Positions 30,615-40,981 of a stretch of 64,000 bases of DNA are shown in pieces. The stretch is taken from positions 186,001 through 250,000 of the forward strand of contig NZ_QICN01000004.1 of the NCBI RefSeq assembly GCF_003201205.1. The letters run 5' to 3'. Each line of letters starts with the position of its first letter. Position 1 is the stretch's first letter. Under the pieces are notes generated by a model. That model ran no database searches and had not been told where the DNA came from. It saw nothing but the letters and a program-made list of their open reading frames with translations. Source of the DNA: Sinimarinibacterium flocculans. Lineage in GTDB: Bacteria > Pseudomonadota > Gammaproteobacteria > Nevskiales > Nevskiaceae. Both the position numbers and the translations under genes were made by a program.

Positions 30615-31478
30615 TCAGCGCATCGACGGCTTGCGGCCGGCGAGGGTCACCAGCAGGCAGGTGGCGATGACGAGGCCGGCGCCCAGCAGCGACCAGTGGT
30701 CGAGGCGTTCGTCCCAGACCAGCCAGCCGATCCCGGCAGCCAGCAGTACCGTGACATAGGTGAACGGCCCGACCAGTGCCGCCGGAGCGCAGCTGTAGGC
30801 CTTCGTGAGGTGGATCTGGCCGAAGGTCGCGAGCGTGCCGGCCGCCACCAGTAGGCCGAGGGCCTGCAGGCTCGGCGGCTGCCAGGCCCACAGCAGCGGC
30901 ACGCTGGCGATGGCGGTGCCGAGCAGCGCGAAGTAGAACACCACGCGTGTCGCCGGCTCCGTGTCCGTCAGTCGGCGGATGCTGACCATCGCCCCGGCGG
31001 CGAGCAGGCCCGAGGCGGCGCCGACGAGCGCCGCGAAGGGGTCGACCGGATGCAGGCCCGGGCGCGTGATCAGGCCGATGCCCACCAGCCCGATAAATGC
31101 GGCCGGAAACACGACAGGCGATGGCCGCTCGCGCAGCCAGATCCAGGCGATGAAGGGAATCCACAGCGGCATCGAGTAGGTCAGCAGCATGGCCTCGGCC
31201 AGCGGCAGGTGCGCAATGGCGTAGAAGAACGCGTACATCGAGGCGATGCCGAATCCCGCGCGCAGCAGATGGCCGCCGAGCCGGGCGGTGCGGATGCCGG
31301 CGCCGCTGCGGCGCGTGAGCCACGGTAGCAGGATCGCCAGGCTCACGGCGCAGCGCACGAACACGACGAGTTCGTTGGGCGTGGTCTGCGCCGCCTGCTT
31401 GATGCAGGCGCCCATCGCCGAGAACGCCGTCGCGGAGATCAGGGCGTGGAGCGCGCCTCGGCGCAGGTCGTGGTGCAT
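30615..31478 (-). CDS. EamA-family (drug/metabolite transporter) membrane protein
   Basis: 287 residues with ten predicted membrane segments in two EamA repeats (about 10-140 and 150-280); the repeats end in WIWLRERPSP and LVWDERLD, the usual conserved positions. Probably an inner-membrane exporter of small metabolites, substrate unknown. An upstream in-frame ATG at 31505 could add nine residues. Confidence 0.88.
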   Translation of the reverse strand: MHHDLRRGALHALISATAFSAMGACIKQAAQTTPNELVVFVRCAVSLAILLPWLTRRSGAGIRTARLGGHLLRAGFGIASMYAFFYAIAHLPLAEAMLLTYSMPLWIPFIAWIWLRERPSPVVFPAAFIGLVGIGLITRPGLHPVDPFAALVGAASGLLAAGAMVSIRRLTDTEPATRVVFYFALLGTAIASVPLLWAWQPPSLQALGLLVAAGTLATFGQIHLTKAYSCAPAALVGPFTYVTVLLAAGIGWLVWDERLDHWSLLGAGLVIATCLLVTLAGRKPSMR

Positions 31479-31559
31479 GGCGGTCGTTCGCGGACGGGGC
31501 GGCATTGTACGGAGGGTGCTGGACCGCGCGCCGCCGAAGCTTGAAAATCCGCGCACCGT

Positions 31560-31578
31560 CCCGATCTGTGAGATCGGG
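31560..31578. repeat. Hairpin in the leader of the FmdB-like gene
   Basis: CCCGATC and GATCGGG form a perfect 7-bp stem with a 5-base loop, ending 23 bases before the ATG. Confidence 0.35.
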
Positions 31579-31601
31579 ATTTGCCGGTTCACGAGGGACT
31601 C

Positions 31602-31907
31602 ATGCCGATCTACGAATATGTCTGCGCTGCCTGTGGTGCCGAGGCCGAAGTGATGCACAAGGTGTCCGAGTCGCCCGGCGACTGTCCTTCGTGCGCGAAA
31701 CCGGCCTTGACCAAGCAGATTTCTGCGGCCGGCTTCAGGCTGTCGGGCGGCGGCTGGTACGAGACCGACTTCAAGGCCTCGAACAAGCGCAATCTCGCGG
31801 GCGACAGCGCCGGCGGGTCCGCGCCCGCCTCGAACGATGGCGCCAGCTGCACGCCGTCGGGTTGCGAGAAGCCGGGCTGCGCCACCAAGAGCGAGGCTGC
31901 CGCCTGA
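31602..31907 (+). CDS. FmdB-family zinc ribbon protein
   Basis: 101 residues. The N-terminus MPIYEYVCAACGAEAEV and a second CPSC pair (C-x2-C...C-x2-C) form the FmdB/CxxC-CxxC zinc ribbon. A cysteine-containing, Gly/Ser-rich tail (CTPSGCEKPGC) follows. A possible regulatory protein; it commonly sits before aspS and the DUF502 gene in gammaproteobacteria, as here. Confidence 0.9.
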   Translation: MPIYEYVCAACGAEAEVMHKVSESPGDCPSCAKPALTKQISAAGFRLSGGGWYETDFKASNKRNLAGDSAGGSAPASNDGASCTPSGCEKPGCATKSEAAA

Positions 31908-31952
31908 TCCGCAGCCGCTGAAGGCCCCGGCCAGCCCGGGACGGAGCCCGTC

Positions 31953-32573
31953 TTGACCCTTCTTCTGCGCCGCTGGCTGATTGCCGGCCTGCTGGTGTGG
32001 CTGCCGCTCGGCGTCACGCTGCTGGTCATCCGTTTCGTCGTCGGCCTGCTCGACACCAGCCTGCTGCTGATCCCGCCGGCCTTCCGGCCGGAGATTCCCG
32101 GCCTGGGCGTGCTGCTGTCGATCGTGCTGGTGCTCGGCACCGGAGCGATCGCCGCCAACTACGTCGGCAAGCGCTTCGTGCTCTGGACCGAGGCCCTGTT
32201 CGCGCGCATCCCGCTGGTGCGCACGGTGTACGGCGGCATGAAGAAGCTGGCGGAGACGATCTTCTCGGACCAGTCGGTCTCGTTCCGCCAGCCGATCCTG
32301 ATCGAATATCCGCGCAAGGGCATCTGGTCGGTGGCCTTCCTGACCGGCTCGCCGATCGGCGAGGTCCAGGACAAGACCGCCGACCACGTGCTGACCTGTT
32401 TCGTGCCGACGACCCCGAACCCGACCTCGGGCTTCATCGTCCTCGTGCCGGAGAAGGACGTGATCCGGCTGAAGATGTCGGTCGAGGAAGCGATGCGACT
32501 GGTGATCTCGCTGGGCGTGGTCACGCCCGAACGCACCGATCCTCCGGCGGATCCGCCGCCGCCGACGCCCTGA
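31953..32573 (+). CDS. DUF502 membrane protein
   Basis: 206 residues from a TTG with a GGAG site six bases upstream. Two N-terminal membrane segments (about 8-30 and 48-68, joined by the LDTSLLLIPPAF loop) and a soluble domain with RIPLVRTVYGGMKKLAETI and the FVPTTPNPTSGF motif define the DUF502 family. Function unknown. Located between the FmdB-like gene and aspS. Confidence 0.88.
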   Translation: MTLLLRRWLIAGLLVWLPLGVTLLVIRFVVGLLDTSLLLIPPAFRPEIPGLGVLLSIVLVLGTGAIAANYVGKRFVLWTEALFARIPLVRTVYGGMKKLAETIFSDQSVSFRQPILIEYPRKGIWSVAFLTGSPIGEVQDKTADHVLTCFVPTTPNPTSGFIVLVPEKDVIRLKMSVEEAMRLVISLGVVTPERTDPPADPPPPTP

Positions 32574-32708
32574 GCCGGCACCGCCGCGGCGTGTGAAACG
32601 GCCCGCGAGGCTCTAAACTACGCGGCTTCGCCGGCCCGCCCCCCGCTGCGCCGGCACCCTTCCCAGACAGCAGGCGGCGAGCGGCCGCCGATTTCATCCA
32701 GCACGAAC

Positions 32709-34508
32709 ATGCGTAGTCATTACTGTGGCCAGGTGACCGAGAAGATCGTCGGCGAAACCGTGACGGTCTGCGGTTGGGTCCACCGGCGCCGCGATCACGG
32801 CGGTGTCATCTTCATCGACCTTCGCGACCGCGAGGGCCTGCTGCAGTGCGTGTTCGATCCGGATACGAAGGACGCCTTCGCCGCCGCCGACCGGCTGCGC
32901 TCGGAATACGTCGTGCGCATCACCGGCAAGGTGCGGCCGCGCCCCGCGGGGACCGAGAACGCCGGCATGGTCACCGGTCGCATCGAGGTGCTCGGCAAGG
33001 AAGTCGAACTGCTCAACCGTGCCGAGACGCCGCCGTTCCACCCGGACGACGAAACCGTGGGCGAGGATACGCGGCTGAAGTTCCGCTACATCGATCTGCG
33101 GCGGCCGGAGATGCAACAGAACCTGCGCCTGCGCCACCAGGTCATCAAGCGCATCCGCGACTACATGGATGCGCACGGCTTCATCGATGTCGAGACGCCG
33201 ATCCTGACCCGGGCGACGCCCGAGGGTGCGCGCGACTATCTGGTGCCGTCGCGCACCCATGCCGGCAAGTTCTTCGCGCTGCCGCAGTCGCCGCAGCTGT
33301 TCAAGCAGCTGCTGATGATGTCGGGGCTGGACCGCTACTACCAGATCGCGCGCTGCTTCCGCGACGAGGACCTGCGCGCCGACCGCCAGCCGGAGTTCAC
33401 GCAGCTCGACGTCGAGACCTCGTTCCTGTCGCAGGACGAGATCATGGCGCTGATCGAGGGCCTGGTGAAGGACATCTTCGGCCACCTGCTCGACGTCGAC
33501 CTGGGCACGCTGCCGCACATGAGCTATGCCGAGGCGATGGAGCGCTACGGCTCGGACAAGCCGGATCTGCGCAATCCGCTCGAACTGGTCGAGGTCAAGG
33601 ACCTGGTCGCGGACGTCGACTTCAAGGTGTTCTCCACGCCGGCCAAGGACCCGAAGTGCCGGGTCACCGCGCTGCGCGTGCCGGGCGGTCGCGAGAAGCT
33701 CACGCGCGGCGAGATCGACAAGTGCACCGAGTTCGTCAAGATCTACGGTGCCAAGGGCCTGGCCTACATCGTCGTCAACGACAAGGCCAAGGGCCGTGAG
33801 GGCCTGCAGTCGCCGATCGTCAAGAACCTGCACGATGCCGCACTGAGCGGCATCCTCGAGCGCACCGGCGCGCAGGACGGCGACGTGATCTTCTTCGGCG
33901 CCGACAAGTGGCGGGTGGTCTGCGATGCCCTGGGTGCGCTGCGCCTGAAGCTCGGCAACGAGCTGGGCCTGACCGCGGCAGGCTGGCGCGCCCTGTGGGT
34001 CGTCGACTGGCCGATGTTCGAGTTCGACGAGGACACGCAGGGCTGGATCTCGCTGCACCATCCGTTCACCGCACCCAAGCCGTTCGACGCCGACGCGCTG
34101 CGGGCGAACCCGGGTGCGACGCTGTCGCAGGGCTACGACATCGTGCTCAACGGCATCGAGCTCGGCGGCGGCTCGGTGCGTATCCACCGCCCGGACGTCC
34201 AGCAGGCGGTGTTCGACCTGCTCGGCATCGGCGCCGACGAGCAGCAGGAGAAGTTCGGCTTCCTGCTCCAGGCGCTGTCCTACGGTGCGCCGCCGCACGC
34301 CGGCATCGCGCTGGGTCTCGACCGCCTGGTGATGCTGATGGCCGGCCGGCCGAGCATCCGCGACGTCATCGCCTTCCCGAAGACGCAGACCGCGCACTGC
34401 CCGCTGACCGACGCGCCGAGCAGCGTCGACGCGCGCCAGTTGCGGGAACTGCACATCCGATCCACGGTCCAGCCCAAGGTGGCGCCTGGGACCGACACCG
34501 CCGCCTGA
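32709..34508 (+). CDS. aspS: Aspartyl-tRNA synthetase (likely non-discriminating form)
   Basis: 599 residues. N-terminal OB-fold anticodon domain, then the class II core with [34 protein letters not shown] (motif 2) and [23 protein letters not shown] (motif 3), plus the bacterial GAD insertion. The anticodon-binding loop reads RRRDHGG, with His30 where discriminating enzymes usually have Leu; that histidine is associated with enzymes that also charge tRNA-Asn. If so, the organism makes Asn-tRNA through an amidotransferase. This is inferred from one position. Start ATG at 32709. Confidence 0.96.
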   Translation: MRSHYCGQVTEKIVGETVTVCGWVHRRRDHGGVIFIDLRDREGLLQCVFDPDTKDAFAAADRLRSEYVVRITGKVRPRPAGTENAGMVTGRIEVLGKEVELLNRAETPPFHPDDETVGEDTRLKFRYIDLRRPEMQQNLRLRHQVIKRIRDYMDAHGFIDVETPILTRATPEGARDYLVPSRTHAGKFFALPQSPQLFKQLLMMSGLDRYYQIARCFRDEDLRADRQPEFTQLDVETSFLSQDEIMALIEGLVKDIFGHLLDVDLGTLPHMSYAEAMERYGSDKPDLRNPLELVEVKDLVADVDFKVFSTPAKDPKCRVTALRVPGGREKLTRGEIDKCTEFVKIYGAKGLAYIVVNDKAKGREGLQSPIVKNLHDAALSGILERTGAQDGDVIFFGADKWRVVCDALGALRLKLGNELGLTAAGWRALWVVDWPMFEFDEDTQGWISLHHPFTAPKPFDADALRANPGATLSQGYDIVLNGIELGGGSVRIHRPDVQQAVFDLLGIGADEQQEKFGFLLQALSYGAPPHAGIALGLDRLVMLMAGRPSIRDVIAFPKTQTAHCPLTDAPSSVDARQLRELHIRSTVQPKVAPGTDTAA

Positions 34509-34527
34509 ACACCCGGAGCCCGACTGC

Positions 34528-35988
34528 ATGATTCGCCCGCATCGTCTGCACCACGTCCTCGCCCTTGCGTTCGCCGCAGCGGTCGTTTCCGCCTGCGACA
34601 TCAGCGGCGTCGGCGACGGCAGCAAGCCGGAAAAGCTGGAGATCGTGCGCAATCCGAACACGGACCTGATCGACCTCGGCGGCGATGTCGAGCAGTACTT
34701 CCTGTGCTTTCCCGAGCAGTTGCAGGCGGTGGTCACCTTCAGCAATGGCGGTATCGACTCGAGCGGCCTGCTCAATCAGCGCGTCCTCTGGTCGACCTCC
34801 GATCCCGCCGTCGTCGAGGTCAGCAACGCCGCGGCGACCGGTGGCGAGGTCGTACTGATTCCGGGCAGCGAGACCCAGGCCTTCTCGCCGGGCATTCTGG
34901 TACCGCGCGGTGTGGGCACCGCAAAGATCACCGCCGAGTTCATCGGGCTGAGCGCCAGCTACGACGTCGAGGTCCGCGAGGTCGACTCGGTGCAGATCAA
35001 CAAGACCGAGGTGAAGGTCGCGCCGGAAACCGGCGATCTGCTGACGCTGACGGCGGTGATCGACGGCTACTCGCTCGACGTCACCCAGTCGCCCCTGTGG
35101 CAGTTCGATACCGACGACGAGGACGTCGACGACATCGCCACGATCGGCCAGTCGACCGGCGTGATCACCGGGGTCGGCCTTGGCGGCCCGCTGACGGCCA
35201 AGGCGGACTTCCCGCTGTGCCGGGAGGACTCGAAGTTCGGCGACCTGACCGCGACCGTCGTCGTCGAGGAGCTGACCGGCCTGCAGATCGCGCGCGAGTT
35301 CGCCGATGCGCCGAACGACGAGCTGATCGTCGGCACGACCGAGAAGCTCACCGTGACCGGCAGCTTCGCCGACGGCACGACGCTGGATCTGTCCGGCCAG
35401 GTGCGGGTGGAAAGCAGCGAGGTCGAGGTCGTCGCACCCGGCACGGTGTTCCCGCAGTTCCTGACGGCTCTGGAGGCCGGCACGGCGCAGCTGCAGGCGA
35501 TCTACGGCGGTGACGACGAGAACGACGAAGAGGGGGACACCGACCCGCCGGAGGTGCGCAGCAACACGATCACGCTGAATACCGTCGACGGCGAGCTGCA
35601 GGACTTCGACATCACGCCGCTGAACCCGACCATCACCACGCTCGGCGTGCAGCAGTTCGTCGCCACCGGCACGTTCAGCGTCTCCGGCGAGACGCGCACG
35701 CAGCCGATCACCCGCGGCGTGGTGTGGGCCGAATCGACGCTGGACGACAAGGCGACGACCCTGGTCGATATCTCCAACAGCTCCCTGTCGGCAGGGCGCG
35801 CGGTGTCGCGCAGCATCGACGCGGGTGCGTTCAAGATCACCGCCTCGCGCAAGCTGCCGAGCGACGACGAGGAGGAAGAGGACGACGACAACGAGCTGGT
35901 TCGCGAGACCGTCCTGTGCGTCGTCAAGCCGAACACCCCGGGCGCGCCGTGCCCGCCGCCGGACGAGGACGACGAAACCGCCCCGTGA
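34528..35988 (+). CDS. Large acidic lipoprotein with Ig-like repeats
   Basis: 486 residues. A lipoprotein signal ends at VVSAC (about Cys23). The rest is a beta-rich, very acidic sequence with several Big_2-like segments: VLWSTSDPAVVEVSN, GTAKITAEFIG, GQVRVESSEVEVVAPG and an Asp/Glu-rich spacer (DDENDEEGDTD). The C-terminus is acidic. It probably sits on the outer membrane or in the periplasm as an adhesin-like or structural protein. It is a single gene after aspS; function unknown. Confidence 0.72.
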   Translation: MIRPHRLHHVLALAFAAAVVSACDISGVGDGSKPEKLEIVRNPNTDLIDLGGDVEQYFLCFPEQLQAVVTFSNGGIDSSGLLNQRVLWSTSDPAVVEVSNAAATGGEVVLIPGSETQAFSPGILVPRGVGTAKITAEFIGLSASYDVEVREVDSVQINKTEVKVAPETGDLLTLTAVIDGYSLDVTQSPLWQFDTDDEDVDDIATIGQSTGVITGVGLGGPLTAKADFPLCREDSKFGDLTATVVVEELTGLQIAREFADAPNDELIVGTTEKLTVTGSFADGTTLDLSGQVRVESSEVEVVAPGTVFPQFLTALEAGTAQLQAIYGGDDENDEEGDTDPPEVRSNTITLNTVDGELQDFDITPLNPTITTLGVQQFVATGTFSVSGETRTQPITRGVVWAESTLDDKATTLVDISNSSLSAGRAVSRSIDAGAFKITASRKLPSDDEEEEDDDNELVRETVLCVVKPNTPGAPCPPPDEDDETAP

Positions 35989-36042
35989 ACACCGGCAAGC
36001 GTCGTCCTCTCCAACCCGTAGTGGTCGGGGCTGGGGGCGGGC

Positions 36043-36048
36043 TACAAT
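36043..36048 (+). promoter_or_regulatory. Candidate -10 box for nadA
   Basis: TACAAT, in an otherwise GC-rich gap of 126 bases, 67 bases before the nadA ATG. No good -35 box was seen. Confidence 0.35.
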
Positions 36049-36114
36049 AACTGGTGGTTTGTCAGCAGTTCGCTGGGACGGCGCAGTCCGCGTGGCTGCC
36101 GGAGGTTCGAGGTC

Positions 36115-37212
36115 ATGGCCGCAGTACTCAAGCTCGACGAATTCAATCTGCTCGATGACGGCGAATGCGATGCGCGCATCGCCGCCGCCAAGGCGCTGCT
36201 GGGCGATCGCCTGTGCATCCTCGGCCATCACTACCAGCGCAACGAGGTCTTCCGTCACGCCGATTTTTCGGGCGACTCGCTCAAGCTATCGCAGATGGCG
36301 GCGAAGACCGAGGCCGAGTTCATCGTCTTCTGCGGCGTGCACTTCATGGCGGAAGTGGCGGACATCGTCACCCACGGCCAGCGCAGCGTGATCCTGCCGG
36401 ATCTCGCCGCCGGCTGTTCGATGGCGGACATGGCCAACCTCGCCAAGGTCGAGAAGTGCTGGGCCGAACTGGCCGAGGTGCTCGACCCGGACGAGGCCGT
36501 CACGCCGGTGACCTACATCAATTCGGCGGCCGACCTGAAGGCCTTCTGCGGCCGCCACGGCGGCATCGTCTGCACCTCGAGCAATGCGCGCGCGGTGCTC
36601 GAATGGTCGTTCGCGCGCCGCGAGAAGGTGCTGTTCTTCCCGGACCAGCACCTGGGCCGCAACACCGCCTACGGCATGGGCATCGGCCTGGACGAGATGA
36701 TCGTCTGGGACTTCAACAAGCCCATGGGCGGCAACACGCCGGAAGCGATCCGCGCGGCGAAGATGATCCTGTGGAAGGGTTTCTGCTCGGTGCACCAGAT
36801 GTTCCAGCCGGCGCACATCAAGCACTTCCGCGAGCGCGTGCCGCAGGGCAAGGTCATCAGCCACCCGGAGAATGCCTTCGAGGTCTGCCAGAACTCGGAC
36901 TTCGTCGGCAGCACCGAGTACATCCTGCGCACCGTGCGCGCGTCGGAGCCGGGCGCGCACTGGCTGGTCGGCACCGAGCTCAATCTGGTCAACCGGCTGG
37001 CCGACGAGATGCGCGAGAAGGACGTGACGGTGGAGTTCATGTCGCCGACCGTGTGCATGTGCTCGACGATGTTCCGCACCGACCCGCAGCATCTGGCCTG
37101 GACGCTCGACAACCTCGTCGCGGGCAAGGTGGTCAACCAGATCCGCGTCCCTGCCGCAGTCGCCGAACCGGCGCGCGCCGCGCTGGACCTGATGCTGGAA
37201 GTGGTGGACTGA
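36115..37212 (+). CDS. nadA: Quinolinate synthase
   Basis: 365 residues. It needs a [4Fe-4S] cluster; candidate ligand cysteines are in [17 protein letters not shown] and [19 protein letters not shown] and [10 protein letters not shown] are conserved active-site segments. It condenses iminoaspartate with dihydroxyacetone phosphate to quinolinate, the substrate of NadC at 24.1-24.9 kb. The SUF genes at 10.3-15.6 kb would build its cluster. Confidence 0.97.
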   Translation: MAAVLKLDEFNLLDDGECDARIAAAKALLGDRLCILGHHYQRNEVFRHADFSGDSLKLSQMAAKTEAEFIVFCGVHFMAEVADIVTHGQRSVILPDLAAGCSMADMANLAKVEKCWAELAEVLDPDEAVTPVTYINSAADLKAFCGRHGGIVCTSSNARAVLEWSFARREKVLFFPDQHLGRNTAYGMGIGLDEMIVWDFNKPMGGNTPEAIRAAKMILWKGFCSVHQMFQPAHIKHFRERVPQGKVISHPENAFEVCQNSDFVGSTEYILRTVRASEPGAHWLVGTELNLVNRLADEMREKDVTVEFMSPTVCMCSTMFRTDPQHLAWTLDNLVAGKVVNQIRVPAAVAEPARAALDLMLEVVD

Positions 37213-37274
37213 CTCCTGCCCGAACCGGTCCCGCGCCGCCCCCTGCGTTTCTCCCCCTGTCCGATAAACGAAAC

Positions 37275-38552
<1,278 letters not shown>

Positions 38553-38573
38553 CCGCATCGCGCGATCGGCCTT

Positions 38574-38629
38574 CCGACCCGCAAGCGGGTCGGCGCTCGT
38601 CGGGCGGATTGCCATTCAAGGCAATCCGC
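38574..38629. repeat. Double hairpin between glyA and nrdR
   Basis: CCGACCCGC/GCGGGTCGG (38574-38582, 38585-38593, 2-base loop) is followed by GCGGATTGCC/GGCAATCCGC (38604-38613, 38620-38629, 6-base loop). The second shares the GATTGCC-6-GGCAATC core with the palindrome after sodB. It may terminate glyA partly or protect its mRNA, although neither stem has a T tail. Confidence 0.6.
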
Positions 38630-38645
38630 TAAGGACCCGGCTCAC

Positions 38646-39191
38646 GTGCAGTGTCCCTTCTGCAAGGCGCCCGATACCCGCGTCGTCGATTCGCGTCTGG
38701 CGGAGGACGGCACCCAGGTGCGGCGTCGCCGCGAGTGCGAGACCTGCAACAACCGCTTCACGACCTTCGAGCGCGCGCAGCTGTCGATGCCGAATGTCAT
38801 CAAGCGCAGCGGTGATCCCGAACCCTTCCGCGAGGACAAGCTGCGGCAGGGCATCGAGCATGCGATCTACAAGCGGCCGGTGACCCCGGAAGCCGTGGAC
38901 CACGCGGTTGACGCGGTGATGCGCAAGCTGCGTGCGAGCAGCGAGCGTGAAGTGCCGTCGCGGCAGGTCGGGGAATGGGTCATGGAGGAGCTGCGCGATC
39001 TCGACCATGTCGCCTACGTGCGGTTCGCGTCGATCTACCGCAGCTTCGAGGACGTCAACGCCTTCCGTGAGGAAATCGAGCGCCTGCAGGCGCTGCCGAG
39101 CGCGGAAGAGCGGCGGTCGCAGTTGCCGCTGATCGAGGAGACCGGCGCCCGCAGCCCCGAGCCGGGCAGGAAGCGAAGCGCCAGGCCGTGA
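38646..39191 (+). CDS. nrdR: Transcriptional repressor NrdR
   Basis: 181 residues from a GTG. Zinc-ribbon cysteines are C3, C6, C31 and C34. The ATP-cone domain follows (about 49-139: VIKRSGDPEPFREDKL and YVRFASIYRSF). It represses ribonucleotide reductase genes depending on bound ATP/dATP. First gene of the riboflavin operon; its stop overlaps the ribD GTG. The C-terminal 35 residues are a variable tail. Confidence 0.97.
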   Translation: MQCPFCKAPDTRVVDSRLAEDGTQVRRRRECETCNNRFTTFERAQLSMPNVIKRSGDPEPFREDKLRQGIEHAIYKRPVTPEAVDHAVDAVMRKLRASSEREVPSRQVGEWVMEELRDLDHVAYVRFASIYRSFEDVNAFREEIERLQALPSAEERRSQLPLIEETGARSPEPGRKRSARP

Positions 39192-40276
39192 ACGCCCGGG
39201 TGTCAGCGGCCGCCTCCGGCGAGGCGTACATGGCCCGCGCGATCGCGCTGGCGGCGCAGGGGCGGGCGACCTCGCAGCCGAACCCCAGCGTCGGCTGCGT
39301 GATCGTGCGTGACGGCGAAATCGTCGGCGAAGGTTTTCATGCGCGCGCCGGCGAGGCGCATGCCGAGCCGCAGGCGCTCGCGCAGGCGGGCGAGCGGGCG
39401 CGCGGTTCGGTCATGTACGTGACGCTGGAACCCTGCGCGCATCATGGGCGCACGCCGCCGTGCGTCGATGCGGTGATCGCGGCCGGCGTGCGCAAGGTCT
39501 GCGCCGCGTTGACCGATCCGAATCCTCAGGTCGCCGGCGGCGGCCTGGCGAAGTTGCGCACGGCCGGTATCGACGTCGAAACCGGTCTGCTGTGTGACGA
39601 AGCCGAGCGCGTGCATCGCGGCTTTCTGTCGCGCATGCGGCGCGCACGGCCGTGGCTGACGCTCAAGCTCGCGTCGAGCCTCGACGGCCGCACGGCGATG
39701 GCGAATGGCGAGAGCCGCTGGATCACCGGCGATGCCGCCCGCGTCGACGTGCACCGCCTGCGTGCCGAGGCCGGCGCCGTGCTGACCGGGAGCGGCACCG
39801 TGCTCGCCGACGATCCGCAGCTCAGCGCACGGGGAATCCACTCGGTGCGCCAGCCGGATCGCATCGTGCTGGACGCCGCTGCGCGCACCCCCTTGACGGC
39901 GAAGGTCTGGGCCGCGGGCGCGCGGCGGTTCTGGTTCACCGCGGACGACGGTCCGGCCCCGGCGGACGTCGAGCGCATCGTCGTGCCGCGGGCGGCCAGC
40001 GGCCTGGCGCCGGACGCGGTGTTGGCCGAACTGGCACGTCGCGAGGTCAACGAGGTCCTGGCCGAGTGCGGGCCGACGCTGGCCGGCGGCCTGCTGCAGT
40101 CCGGCAGTGTCGATGAGCTGGTGCTGTACGTGGCGCCGTCGATGCTCGGTCACGAGGGGCGGCCACTGGCCCGGCTGCCGGGCCTCGAAACGCTCGACCG
40201 CCGCTTGCGGCTGCGCTGGCAGTCCATCGAGCGCATCGGCGACGATGTGCGCCTGACCCTGATTCCCCATTCCTGA
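39188..40276 (+). CDS. ribD: Bifunctional riboflavin deaminase/reductase RibD
   Basis: 362 residues from a GTG overlapping nrdR. The deaminase zinc site is HAEPQAL and EPCAHHGRTPPC; the reductase domain starts at about residue 150 (RPWLTLKLASSLDG, with DPQL and the PDRIVLD segment). It carries out the second and third steps of riboflavin synthesis. Confidence 0.97.
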   Translation: MNARVSAAASGEAYMARAIALAAQGRATSQPNPSVGCVIVRDGEIVGEGFHARAGEAHAEPQALAQAGERARGSVMYVTLEPCAHHGRTPPCVDAVIAAGVRKVCAALTDPNPQVAGGGLAKLRTAGIDVETGLLCDEAERVHRGFLSRMRRARPWLTLKLASSLDGRTAMANGESRWITGDAARVDVHRLRAEAGAVLTGSGTVLADDPQLSARGIHSVRQPDRIVLDAAARTPLTAKVWAAGARRFWFTADDGPAPADVERIVVPRAASGLAPDAVLAELARREVNEVLAECGPTLAGGLLQSGSVDELVLYVAPSMLGHEGRPLARLPGLETLDRRLRLRWQSIERIGDDVRLTLIPHS

Positions 40277-40294
40277 GCCACGTCCCCGACCCCC

Positions 40295-40897
40295 ATGTTC
40301 ACCGGCATCATCGAAGCGCTCGGGCACATCGAGACCATCGACAGCGTGGGCGGCGATGCGCGCATGCGCTTCGTCGCGCCCGGCTACCTGGCCGGCGTGC
40401 AGGTCGGCGACAGCATTGCCGTCAACGGCTGTTGCCTGACCGCGACCGACTGCAGCGACGATGCGTTCTGGGCCGATCTTTCCGGCGAAACCCTGAACCT
40501 GACCACCGCCGGAACCTGGCGGGTCGGCGAGCCGGTGAACCTGGAACGCGCGCTGACGCCGGCCAAACCCCTGGGCGGACATCTGGTGACCGGCCATGTC
40601 GACGGCATCGGCCGCGTGCTCGAGCGCTACGAGGACGCGCGCTCGTGGCGGTTCCGCTTCGAGGCGCCGGAGGGGCTGGCCCGCTACATCGCCCGCAAGG
40701 GGTCGGTGTGCATCGACGGCGTGAGCCTGACCGTCAACGAGGTCGAGGGCGCGCGCTTCGGAGTTAATATCATTCCGCATACGCTGAGCCACACAACGCT
40801 CGGCGCACGCGCCGTCGGCGACCGGGTCAATCTTGAAGTCGATCTGGTCGCGCGCTATCTCGAGCGTCTGCTCGAAGGCCGGACCGATGCCGTTTGA
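40295..40897 (+). CDS. ribE: Riboflavin synthase alpha chain
   Basis: 200 residues with two repeated lumazine-binding halves: MFTGIIEALGHIE, GDSIAVNGCCLTAT and GHLVTGHVDGIGRV mark the first; GSVCIDGVSLTVNEVEG and IPHTLSHTTLG the second. It dismutates two lumazine molecules to riboflavin. Follows ribD. Confidence 0.97.
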   Translation: MFTGIIEALGHIETIDSVGGDARMRFVAPGYLAGVQVGDSIAVNGCCLTATDCSDDAFWADLSGETLNLTTAGTWRVGEPVNLERALTPAKPLGGHLVTGHVDGIGRVLERYEDARSWRFRFEAPEGLARYIARKGSVCIDGVSLTVNEVEGARFGVNIIPHTLSHTTLGARAVGDRVNLEVDLVARYLERLLEGRTDAV

Positions 40898-40923
40898 TGC
40901 ACGATCCGCTTGTATTGAATCCC

Positions 40924-40971
40924 GGCGCCAGGGACGGCGCCGTCCTGTACAGGACGTACACGACGTACACG
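40924..40971. repeat. Palindromes and tandem repeat in the ribE-ribB gap
   Basis: GGCGCC/GGCGCC hairpin (40924-40941), the perfect 14-bp palindrome GTCCTGTACAGGAC (40942-40955), and a 9-bp tandem repeat ACGTACACG twice (40954-40971). It lies 10 bases before the ribB GTG. No FMN riboswitch is recognisable. Confidence 0.6.
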
Positions 40972-40981
40972 TGAGGCAACC

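Noticed and set aside
37213-37274. Glycine or other riboswitch upstream of glyA
   Set aside because: Only 62 bases lie between nadA and glyA and no aptamer-like structure is visible.
40898-40981. FMN riboswitch before ribB
   Set aside because: The conserved RFN core sequences are absent and the gap of 84 bases is too short for the whole aptamer.
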